From NCBI GenBank assembly GCA_031290855.1, contig JAISLM010000138.1:1-15441 (forward strand): a DNA stretch of 15,441 nt, in the 5' to 3' direction. The notes beneath the pieces were generated by a model, which was given only the letters and a program-made list of their open reading frames with translations, had not been told where the DNA came from and did not search any database. This stretch comes from Spirochaetaceae bacterium. Its GTDB lineage: Bacteria > Spirochaetota > Spirochaetia > Treponematales > Breznakiellaceae. Shown piece after piece: positions 1 to 6,529 of this stretch (position 1 is its first letter; every line of letters begins with the position of its first letter). The translations under genes were made by a program, and so were the position numbers.

Positions 1-116
1 TTAAAAAACGCGGTTTTGCAAGGCTTTAGCCTGAAAAACCGCAAGAGCCTTCAGGCTCAAGCCTGGTCCAAAACCGTGCGCTTTAGCGCACAGTCAATTA
101 GTTTTGGAACAGGCTC
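1..116 (-). repeat. Structured palindromic repeat (MITE-like), copy 1, cut by window edge
   Basis: This stretch matches the reverse complement of 5456-5554 almost base for base. It differs by a 14-nt insertion near 49-64 and a couple of substitutions. It contains the nested palindromes GTGCGCT/AGCGCAC (around 77-92) and AGGCT/AGCCT, plus flanking TCCAAAAC/GTTTTGGA arms. It ends with the terminal-repeat sequence AGTTTTGGAACAGGCTC at 100-116. The other end of the element lies outside the window. It is non-coding; the short ORFs across it have no plausible product. Confidence 0.85.
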
Positions 117-221
117 AACTAAAGGACTTCAAAAATCATTTAAGGGGGCGGACCTTTTCGCCCTGGCGGGACTTTTTCTTTTTATTGGGACGCAGCCCCT
201 TTTGGTTTAATACACGGGAGC

Positions 222-1070
222 TTGCTCCCGGGTTCTTCATTGCTTTATCCTGCGGTTGCGGAACCGGGGGAGGGAGGATACGGTACTATTTATATTTCGA
301 ATACCGGTTCCGCCACAGTGTCAGTGATTGATCTAAACAATCGAGAGGCCGTTAAAATCATCGATCTCTCGGAAGCGTTAGCGGCTAGTAATGCCCAAAG
401 CCATTTTATTTCCGTTACCAAAGACGGTAAGTATCTCCGGGTGGGAGAACGCCAGGAAACGGCGGACGGGCAGGCGCTTGTGGTGGACACCGCTTCGGGA
501 GAAGCGCTAGAGATCTTCTATGCCGGAGCGGCAATAGGCCAGCATCTTTCCCGCGACGGAATATGGCTGTTCCCGGTGTCCGGCGGCAAGGGAGATGTGA
601 CGAGGGAATACGGTGGAAAAAATTGTCGCTAGGATTCCGGGTCGTCCCCATAACTACGATACTTTCCCGGACAACAAGTATCTGCTTTCGGGGGAATCCA
701 ATCAGCCGGACTGCGAAGAAGCAGCGTGCCCGGGGGATCACCAGCATACCGGCTTGACGGGGCTGCTCGTGCGCCTGGCTGCCATTGACGCCCTGAGCGG
801 GGCCACGGCGAAAAACGTAAGCAGCGAAGCTTTTAACTGGACTAACATCAAGGTAGCATATACCATTGATACCGGTGCTTTGGGTACCGGGGCCATCAAT
901 CATCAGGCATACGATCCCGCCGGGGACTACATCATAGTGGCCGCACCGGGGCCGGGAGCGGCGCTAACGGCAGGGTGCTGATCGTCGATTCCAAAAATTT
1001 GTCCCGTGCGGAAAACCTTGGAGTAGGCAAGGCGCCCCACGGCGTAGTATCACCCGGATACGGACGCTGA
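222..1070 (+). pseudogene. Frameshifted YVTN/YncE-type beta-propeller protein
   Basis: Three consecutive reading-frame pieces together read as a beta-propeller of the YVTN family. Piece one (about 282-600) has a typical blade, GTIYISNTGSATVSVIDL, followed by a second with DGKYLRVGE. Piece two (about 610-970) continues with PGRPHNYDTFPDNKYLLSGE and NHQAYDPAGDYIIVAAPG. Piece three (about 965-1070) gives NGRVLIVDSKNL and KAPHGVVSP before a stop. At least two indels, near 600 and near 965, break the frame. In another frame just upstream (around 233-255) FFIALSCGCG looks like the end of a lipoprotein signal, so a third indel near 255 is possible. Such propellers are usually exported and bind ligands or metals. 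It lies immediately upstream of the ABC operon and may once have belonged to it; that link is inference. The 5' end is ill-defined because repeat sequence precedes it. Confidence 0.7.
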
Positions 1071-1093
1071 TTTTTGGGAGATATATTCGTATA

Positions 1094-1128
1094 ACCGGCA
1101 TACCGCGGCAGGGCTGCGGTATGCCGGT
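1094..1128 (+). promoter_or_regulatory. 13-bp perfect stem-loop upstream of ABC operon
   Basis: The arms ACCGGCATACCGC (1094-1106) and GCGGTATGCCGGT (1116-1128) pair perfectly around a 9-nt loop. There is no U-run after it, so it is not a classical terminator. It lies in the 154-bp gap between the propeller pseudogene and the permease. It could be an mRNA stabiliser, an attenuator or a repeat element. I see no other clear signal in this gap. Confidence 0.55.
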
Positions 1129-1224
1129 CTTAAACGAGGTGTTGGTCCGGGAGCCATGCCTCTTATACAAGCGCCGCAGAGGCGGCGGGGGAGCGGCCCC
1201 CCTACGAATGAGGGATTTTGAACT

Positions 1225-2058
1225 ATGAACATAAACGACACTTACGAGACTAGGGGACTCCGCCGGGTTCTGCTTGAACTCGGCGGGTTCTTTAAGAATT
1301 CTTTGGGGAACTTCTTTTCCCCGGAATTTTTGTCGGTACTGATCCCGCTGCTGTTGCTCTGGGAATTCCTTCCCCGGTGGGGCGTGCTGCCGGAGGGCCT
1401 TATCCCAAGCCTTTCGACCGTGGCGCGGCGTTTCTGGTATATGCTTTGGCACAAACAGCTCGTACTGAACATCGCTATCAGCATGGGGCGCTTCTTTGCG
1501 GCCTTCGGTATCGCCGTCGTTATGGCGATACCGATAGGCCTTCTGATGGGCTGGAACCTCAAGATCCGCGCCTTCGTGCTGCCACTGTGGCAGCTGCTCT
1601 CCCCGATACCGCCGCCTGCGTGGGTGCCCATGACGATAATCTTTTTCGGCATAGGCTCCCGGATGCACATCTTCCTGATGGTTATCGGGATATTCTATCC
1701 CGTTCTGTTCAACACGTACCAGGGGATCAAAGACACCGACCCCCGCTACCTGGCCTCGGCGCGGGTGTTCGGCGCGAGCGAATTCACGCTGCTGCGGAAG
1801 GTCTACTTTTGGCACGCCTTCGGGTCCATCATCATGAGCCTCAAAACCGGCGTGGCGATGGGCCTTGTGATGCTGCTGATAGGCGAATCCTACGGCGGGC
1901 GCTACGGCATAGGCTATCTTCTGGGCCAGGCGAAAGATTACTTCCTTATTCCGGAGATGATGGTCTGCATGGCGATACTCGGCTGGATCGGCTGGTTCCT
2001 GATCGAAATCCTTAAATACGTCGAGATAAAACTTGCCGTGTGGAAAATAGGGCGCTAG
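1225..2058 (+). CDS. ABC transporter permease, SsuC/TauC (nitrate/sulfonate/taurine) family
   Basis: A 277-residue integral membrane protein of the BPD_transp_1 fold. Hydrophobic segments appear around residues 33-50, 85-110, 112-135, 145-165, 205-225 and 240-262, which fits the six-helix SsuC/TauC/NrtB layout. The cytoplasmic EAA-like coupling loop reads ARVFGASEFTLLRKVYFWHAF, with the conserved glycine kept. The family imports sulfonates, taurine, nitrate, bicarbonate, thiamine precursors and similar solutes. A sulfur compound is favoured here only because a cysteine synthase follows two genes later. The start is preceded by a weak GAGGG about 12 nt upstream. The ATPase follows after 13 nt. 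No periplasmic substrate-binding protein is encoded nearby, which the family normally needs. Confidence 0.9.
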   Translation: MNINDTYETRGLRRVLLELGGFFKNSLGNFFSPEFLSVLIPLLLLWEFLPRWGVLPEGLIPSLSTVARRFWYMLWHKQLVLNIAISMGRFFAAFGIAVVMAIPIGLLMGWNLKIRAFVLPLWQLLSPIPPPAWVPMTIIFFGIGSRMHIFLMVIGIFYPVLFNTYQGIKDTDPRYLASARVFGASEFTLLRKVYFWHAFGSIIMSLKTGVAMGLVMLLIGESYGGRYGIGYLLGQAKDYFLIPEMMVCMAILGWIGWFLIEILKYVEIKLAVWKIGR

Positions 2059-2071
2059 GGACACCGGCCTT

Positions 2072-2980
2072 ATGATTGAAGCAAAGAGCATCGGCAAATT
2101 CTTTTCGGTCGTGAACGAAAAAGGCATGGCCGAAGGACTTACGGCGGTACTGAACGTATCTCTCACCATTCCCGACGGCAAGATCGTTTCGCTATTGGGG
2201 CCTTCGGGCTGTGGCAAGTCTACCTTCCTTGAGATTCTCGGCGGGCTACAGGCCCCGACGGACGGCACGATCCACATAGACGGGAAGCTCGTGCTGGAAC
2301 CCTTGCCCGCGACCCGCAAGGAACAGATCGCGTACCGCCGGCGTTACCGCTTCATCTCGCCGCTGGCAAACGGCGTGTTCCGGGACAGGCCCAAGCACGA
2401 CATCGCGATGATATTTCAGGACTACGCGGTCTTCCCCTGGATGACGGCCGTTCAAAACGTGGAATTCGCCCTCAAACTGCGTAACGCCGGCCGCGGCGCA
2501 GAGCGCCTGCAACGGGCGGCGCTCACGGAAAAGGCACACGCCTACCTCCGCAAAGCGGGACTTGGCGGCTTTGCCAACAAGTATCCGTCCCAGCTTTCAG
2601 GCGGTATGCGCCAGCGCCTCGCCCTGGCCCGCGCCCTCTCGGTCGAACCGAAAATCATCCTGATGGACGAACCCTTCGCGGCGGTGGACGCGCTGACCCG
2701 CGAAAAATTGCAGGACGAGCTTTTGCGGCTGTGGGCCGAAACGGCGGCGGGCGGAAGCCCCATTACCATCGTGCTGGTGACCCATGACGTGCATGAGGCG
2801 GTCTACCTTTCGGACGAGATAATCGTGTTCTCGCCTAGCCCCGGCACGATCCGCAACCGTATCCCCGTCGAGATAAAGCGCCCAAGGGCCAGAACCGACC
2901 CGGCGCTGATAGAAATAGAAGAACGCGTGTTCGCGCTGTTTCAGTACGACATCAACCAGGAGGCATGGTATTCAATATGA
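2072..2980 (+). CDS. ABC transporter ATP-binding protein, SsuB/TauB family, with insertion
   Basis: Cytoplasmic ATPase partner of the preceding permease, 302 residues. Walker A GPSGCGKST is at 43-51, the Q-loop IFQDYAVFPW at 114-123, the signature LSGGMRQR at 175-182, Walker B IILMDEP at 195-201 and the H-loop histidine at 238. All catalytic residues are present. FPW after the Q-loop is typical of the SsuB/TauB/NrtD branch. Oddly, about 27 extra residues, rich in Arg and Lys, sit between the IDG turn (69-71) and the Q-loop, at roughly 76-108. SsuB and TauB have a short loop there and are about 250 residues long. The gene ends in an ATGA overlap with the cysteine synthase, indicating translational coupling. 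Confidence 0.92.
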   Translation: MIEAKSIGKFFSVVNEKGMAEGLTAVLNVSLTIPDGKIVSLLGPSGCGKSTFLEILGGLQAPTDGTIHIDGKLVLEPLPATRKEQIAYRRRYRFISPLANGVFRDRPKHDIAMIFQDYAVFPWMTAVQNVEFALKLRNAGRGAERLQRAALTEKAHAYLRKAGLGGFANKYPSQLSGGMRQRLALARALSVEPKIILMDEPFAAVDALTREKLQDELLRLWAETAAGGSPITIVLVTHDVHEAVYLSDEIIVFSPSPGTIRNRIPVEIKRPRARTDPALIEIEERVFALFQYDINQEAWYSI

Positions 2981-3924
2981 ACGCGGATAGCAGAGGAAAA
3001 ATCTACGGCGACATCACCGAAGCGCGGGGCAACACGCCGCTCGTGCGCCTTGCGAAGATCGGGGCGGGCCTGGGCGCGGTGATACTTGCCAAACTTGAGT
3101 CGTTTAACCCGATGAACAGCGTGAAGTGCCGCATAGGGGCGGCCATGCTGGACGCCGCAGAACGGGACGGCAGGCTGAAACCCCGCGGCACCGTGATAGA
3201 GCCGACATCGGGGAACACCGGCATAGGGCTTGCCTTTGCCTGCGCCGCACGGGGTTACAAGCTGATCCTCACGATGCCGGAAACGATGTCGGTCGAGCGC
3301 CGCAAGCTGGCGCAGATGCTCGGCGCTGACGTGGTGCTGACCTCCGGCAAAGACGGCATGAAAGGCGCGGTCCGCAAGGCTGAAGAACTCGTGGGCCAGA
3401 CCCGCGGCAGCTTCATGCCGCTGCAATTCGAGAACCCCGCCAACCCCGAAGCGCACCGCCTGACGACCGCCGAAGAAATCTGGGCCGACACAGCCGGGAA
3501 CGTTGACATCTTCGTCGCCGGGGTGGGAACCGGCGGCACTATCACCGGCGTCGGGGAAGTACTGAAAGCGCGGAAACCCGGCGTGAATATCGTCGCCGTG
3601 GAACCGGACGCCTCGCCGGTGCTCTCAGGCGGCTTTCCCGGCCCCCACCGCATCCAGGGTATCGGGGCGGGCTTCGTCCCCAAAGTGCTGAACCGCGCCG
3701 TCATCGACCGGATAGTGCGCGTCACCAACGAAGACGCGATACTGACCGCCCGCCAAGCCGCCCGCACGGAGGGCGTCCTCGTCGGCATCTCCGCCGGAGC
3801 CGCGCTCTGGGCCGCCCTGCGCCTTGCCGCCGAGCCGGAAAACGGCGGGAAAACGATAGTCGTGATCCTTCCCGATTCGGGCGAGCGCTATCTGTCAACA
3901 CAGCTTTCAGACACGGAGGAATGA
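2977..3924 (+). CDS. cysK: Cysteine synthase (O-acetylserine sulfhydrylase, CysK type)
   Basis: PLP enzyme that makes L-cysteine from O-acetylserine and sulfide; cytoplasmic, 315 residues from this start. The N-terminus reads IYGDITEARGNTPLVRL, the family opening. The PLP lysine is in NPMNSVKCRIG (Lys50), close to the CysK form of that motif. TSGNTG is at 77-82 (substrate and PLP phosphate side), GVGTGGT is mid-protein, and PDSGERYLST is near the C-terminus. No key residue is missing. ATG at 2977 was chosen because it overlaps the ATPase stop as ATGA and sits 13 nt after AGGAGG (2958-2963). An in-frame ATG at 2965 is only 1 nt from that site and is unlikely. Location behind an ABC importer suggests use of imported sulfur; that is inference. 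Confidence 0.93.
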   Translation: MNADSRGKIYGDITEARGNTPLVRLAKIGAGLGAVILAKLESFNPMNSVKCRIGAAMLDAAERDGRLKPRGTVIEPTSGNTGIGLAFACAARGYKLILTMPETMSVERRKLAQMLGADVVLTSGKDGMKGAVRKAEELVGQTRGSFMPLQFENPANPEAHRLTTAEEIWADTAGNVDIFVAGVGTGGTITGVGEVLKARKPGVNIVAVEPDASPVLSGGFPGPHRIQGIGAGFVPKVLNRAVIDRIVRVTNEDAILTARQAARTEGVLVGISAGAALWAALRLAAEPENGGKTIVVILPDSGERYLSTQLSDTEE

Positions 3925-3925
3925 A

Positions 3926-4291
3926 TTGAAACGCTACGCCTTTTTATGCTTTGCCGCCCTTTTCGCAGGCGGCTGCTCGTCTCAGAAGTCCCCCGCCCTT
4001 GCCGACCCGCCCATCATAACATCGGCGAGCTATCAGCACACCCTGTACGACGGCAGGCGCCAGCCCATTGACGCGCAAGCGGCGAAGGAAAACGCCCCGC
4101 TTGCCCTCACCTACTATCCCTCGGAGGCGGACTACGACGCGGACACCAACGGATTCACCGAAGCCCCCGTCGAAGTCGGCCTTTACTACGTGCGCATCCG
4201 GCGGCCTGCCGGCAACGGCTACCGCCATGGTCCGGACATCAAGGTCGAGTACCGCATTCAACCTCCCCTGCAACCAACTGGTAATGAGTAA
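3926..4291 (+). CDS. Small lipoprotein with single MBG/YDG-like domain
   Basis: A 121-residue predicted lipoprotein. The start is TTG, 5 nt after CGGAGGA; an ATG at 3921 runs straight into a stop. The signal peptide MKRYAFLCFAALFAGG ends in lipobox AGGC with Cys17 as the lipid-anchor site. The rest, roughly 35-112, reads YDGRRQPI, then LTYYP, then APVEVGLYYVRI, the pattern of MBG/YDG-type bacterial Ig-like repeats (YDG near the start, GxYxV near the end). Such domains are usually repeated in large surface proteins; here there is one. It begins 1 nt after the cysteine synthase stop, so it is in the same operon. A role in binding the imported substrate is possible but not shown by sequence; it is much smaller than any known SsuA/TauA-type binding protein. 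Confidence 0.7.
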   Translation: MKRYAFLCFAALFAGGCSSQKSPALADPPIITSASYQHTLYDGRRQPIDAQAAKENAPLALTYYPSEADYDADTNGFTEAPVEVGLYYVRIRRPAGNGYRHGPDIKVEYRIQPPLQPTGNE

Positions 4292-4650
4292 TGAGCCGCC
4301 TACGGCGGCTAACACGGAACTTACCGATCTGCCGGGGTCTGACCCTCTATCGACTTAAATCGTTACCCGGTAATGATTTAGAGCAATAAGTGATGAGGAG
4401 TGAGGAATGATGTCGCGTCCTGGTTTAAAGTTGACATATGTAGGTCAAAAGACGGGCGAGGCGGTAAGATACGGCGAACGGGAAATACGCGAGCCTTGAC
4501 GAGGCGGGGCGCAGGAACGGGATCCGTGGAAGCTCAACGCTGCGCAAGCGGATGAACCTCCCCGCCGCAGGGCGGCGTGGGTATTTTGTAAGCGATGTAT
4601 AATCGAAGAGGTTCGTTCGGATGCGGAAATTTATCATCTGCGGGGTCTAC
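4292..4650. other. Intergenic region with small palindromes
   Basis: About 360 bp without a convincing gene. It opens with the perfect palindrome AGCCGCC/GGCGGCT (about 4294-4310) just after the lipoprotein stop, possibly a terminator stem but without a T-run. GGGGTCTGACCC at 4334-4345 is one of the window's dispersed palindromes. TTGAC and GTCAA at 4431-4448 form an operator-like inverted repeat with an 8-bp centre. The rest has only short open frames. Confidence 0.4.
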
Positions 4651-4653
4651 CAG

Positions 4654-5448
4654 GGCCTGTTCACACAACGAGGAGCCAAAGAACAAACGGCGATAAGACA
4701 CAAAGCAAGATAAATACACGGAAAACATCAGGCCCGGTTTGTCATACCGCCTCCCTGTCCGCCTGAATCCCTTTAACCGCCGGAATAGCCGCCCTGCCTC
4801 ATTCCGCTGTTTATACAGCTCCGTATCATATTTCCAGGGATTCTTCCGGTTCTTTTGGGGCGGAACCGCCGGGCTATACCCCCGCTCAAACGCAAGCCGC
4901 CGGGTATCCCAATCCTCATAGGCCCGATCCATAAGCGGATACGGCGGCCGCTCCGCATCAGGCTGTTTCACCCTCCCGGTGCTATCCGGTAACAGCCGGC
5001 CGTTCTTTGCGTCAGAAGCCTCCCCGCCGGACAAGAGAAACCCGATAGCGCGCTGATTATCAGATGCCGGCATATGAATCTTCGTATTCAACCCTCCCCG
5101 GCTCTTCCCGGGCGCCTTTCTCCCGTTTTTTTAACGCCCCGGCGGCGTCAGGAAGGACTTTTACCGGCGTTGAATCCAAAGAAACAACGAGTACGCGCTT
5201 TTTCGTTATCTGTTCTTCCCGCAAGGCGCCGAACACCCGTTCCAGGACACCGTTTTTGGCCCAAGGGTTGATCCGGACATAGATGTTATGCCGGGGGCCG
5301 AAGGAAGGGGGAGGGATCTCCATTTACACCCGTTCTCGCGGATATAGATGACGGCATCAAGAAAACGGCTGTTATCGGCTTTTACGTTTCCCCGCTGTAC
5401 CGGGAAAAGCCGTAGAATCTTTTCCCGTTGTTCCCGTGTTATTTTCAT
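4654..5448 (-). pseudogene. IS5-family transposase, two frameshifts and lost catalytic Glu
   Basis: Translation begins at ATG 5448 (MKITREQREKILRLFP) and gives the IS5 N-terminal region with RFLDAVIYIRENGCKWRSLP. The frame shifts in a C-run near 5308 and continues with FGPRHNIYVRI and VVSLDST, which holds the first catalytic Asp. It shifts again near 5110 into GGLNTKIHMPASDNQRAIGF and LMDRAYEDWDTR, the second Asp. In the final Y-(2)-R-(3)-E-(6)-K signature, YKQRNEAGRLFRRLK has Gly (GGG) where Glu is expected, most simply one A-to-G change. The reading frame has no stop before the left terminal repeat and runs on into flanking DNA. All this marks a dead DDE transposase. Confidence 0.88.
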
Positions 5449-5455
5449 GTCCCGG

Positions 5456-5613
5456 GAGCCTGTTCCAAAACTAATTGACTGCGCGCTAAAGCGCACGGTT
5501 TTGGACCAGGCTCTTGCGGTTTTTCAGGCTAAAGCCTTGTAAAACCGCGTTTTTTAAAGGTTGCTGGACAAGCGAAGCTTGTCTCCCCAAAACTGAAGTT
5601 TTGGAACAGCCTC
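5456..5613 (+). repeat. MITE-like palindromic element, copy 2, nested inside the IS
   Basis: A 158-bp non-coding element with 17-bp terminal inverted repeats, GAGCCTGTTCCAAAACT at 5456-5472 and its complement at 5597-5613 with one mismatch. CCGG flanks both ends (5452-5455 and 5614-5617), a possible target duplication. Inside are four hairpins: TCCAAAAC/GTTTTGGA (5464-5471, 5498-5505) enclosing GCGCT/AGCGC; GCGGTTTT/AAAACCGC (5516-5523, 5541-5548) enclosing AGGCT/AGCCT; GACAAGC/GCTTGTC (5567-5573, 5577-5583); and CCAAAACT/AGTTTTGG (5587-5594, 5597-5604). A second, inverted copy begins the window. It sits 8 bp upstream of the transposase ATG. The tips share GCCTGTTC with the host IS ends, so it may be mobilised by a related IS5-family enzyme (inference). 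Confidence 0.82.
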
Positions 5614-5779
5614 CCGGGTATATCATATTTTCTTAGTGTGAACAGGCCCAGGCGTACCGCAAAACCCCGGCAGAAATCACCGGCGAACTTGTGCGTGAAA
5701 AAATGGCCGCCGCCACCTGAACCGCGCCGGCATACTCCGGAACGGGCGTTTTTGCGCGCAGTGGTAGACCGCGTCGCGG

Positions 5780-6529
5780 CTACAACGCGCATTCGTCCAA
5801 GAGGCTTCTGTCGTTGATGATGTCTTTTGCCGGGCCGTCGGCGCGGAGACGGCCTTTGTGTAGGAGCAGGCAGCGCCCGCACAGGTTTTGCGCCAGGTCA
5901 AGGTCGTGAGTCGCGACTAGGAATGCTTCGTCCAGTCTGCCAAGGAGCGTGAAGAGCCGGCGGCGGGCGCGGGGGTCGAGGTAGGCCGACGGCTCGTCCA
6001 TCAACAGCATACGCGGTTCTGTCACAAGGACGCTCGCCAGCGCGGCAAGCCGCTTCTCCCCGCCCGACAGCTTGTGCGACATCCTGTCCTTCAGGTGGAG
6101 TATATCCAGCTTCGCGAGCATCCTGTCCGCCGCCTCCGCTATCAGCGCTTCCGTGCCCGCCTCCGCCGCTTTGCCGTCGTTTTCCGCCTGGTTCCTCGGC
6201 CCGAACACCACGTCGTCGTACACTGTCGGCATGAAAAGCTGATCGTCCGGGTCCTGGAACAGAAGGCCCAGCTTCCGCCGCACTAGGGGGAGGCTCTTCT
6301 TCTCCAAAAGGACGCCGTCAATCTCGATCCCGCCAGCGTGCGCCTCGATGATGCCAAGCAGCGCGAGCAGCAGCGTCGACTTCCCGGCCCCGTTGGCCCC
6401 CAGCAACGCGACACGCTCGCCCTCGGCCACGGTAAACGACACGTCCTCCAGAACGTGCCCTCCGCCCGTGCCGGGGTAGGCCACCGAAAGGTCGGAAACT
6501 TTGAGCAGCGCGGCCCGCTCCCCGCTCAT
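5780..6529 (-). CDS. ecfA: ECF transporter ATPase (EcfA/CbiO type)
   Basis: A 249-residue cytoplasmic ATPase that powers an energy-coupling-factor importer for a metal ion or vitamin. Walker A GANGAGKST is at 44-52, the Q-loop region LLFQDPDDQLF (Gln92) has the FQDPDDQ form characteristic of CbiO/EcfA, the signature LSGGEKR is at 154-160, Walker B LLMDEP at 175-180 and the H-loop His at 208. ATG 6529 overlaps the EcfT stop as ATGA, so the two are translationally coupled. Longer frames upstream of this ATG lie inside ecfT and were not used. Only one ATPase is present, as in CbiMNQO systems, rather than an EcfA1/EcfA2 pair. Confidence 0.92.
   Translation of the reverse strand: MSGERAALLKVSDLSVAYPGTGGGHVLEDVSFTVAEGERVALLGANGAGKSTLLLALLGIIEAHAGGIEIDGVLLEKKSLPLVRRKLGLLFQDPDDQLFMPTVYDDVVFGPRNQAENDGKAAEAGTEALIAEAADRMLAKLDILHLKDRMSHKLSGGEKRLAALASVLVTEPRMLLMDEPSAYLDPRARRRLFTLLGRLDEAFLVATHDLDLAQNLCGRCLLLHKGRLRADGPAKDIINDRSLLDECAL

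Larger units (their letters stand above)
4654..5648 (-). mobile_element. Degenerate IS5-superfamily (IS427-like) insertion sequence
   Basis: Perfect 13-bp terminal inverted repeats GGCCTGTTCACAC lie at 4654-4666 and, inverted, at 5636-5648. CAG flanks both ends (4651-4653 and 5649-5651), a plausible 3-bp target duplication. If the nested palindromic element at 5456-5613 and one CCGG are subtracted, the IS is about 833 bp, within the usual range for this family. The transposase inside is broken, so this copy cannot move by itself. Confidence 0.85.
4621..5720 (+). pseudogene. Short unknown ORF split by the IS element
   Basis: If the IS and one CAG target copy are removed, ATG at 4621 joins in frame to the right flank and reads through to a TGA at 5718-5720. 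The result is 33 residues whose last part is QAYRKTPAEITGELVREKM. The right half has good coding character. The frame on the left opens only at a stop at 4600, so either this is a tiny gene or the left part contains another indel. I do not recognise the product. It may be the tail of a larger gene destroyed by the insertion. Confidence 0.3.

Noticed and set aside
1067..1095. Possible promoter with TATAAC at 1090-1095 for the ABC operon
   Set aside because: No acceptable -35 at 16-18 bp, and the start would fall inside the 13-bp hairpin.
964..2319. 451-codon open frame on the minus strand
   Set aside because: It is opposite the ABC permease and propeller remnant, is rich in His/Arg/Pro typical of an antisense shadow, and shows no domain.
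2965..2976. Upstream ATG for cysteine synthase
   Set aside because: It is only 1 nt after AGGAGG, and the ATGA overlap at 2977 with family-like N-terminus is a better start.
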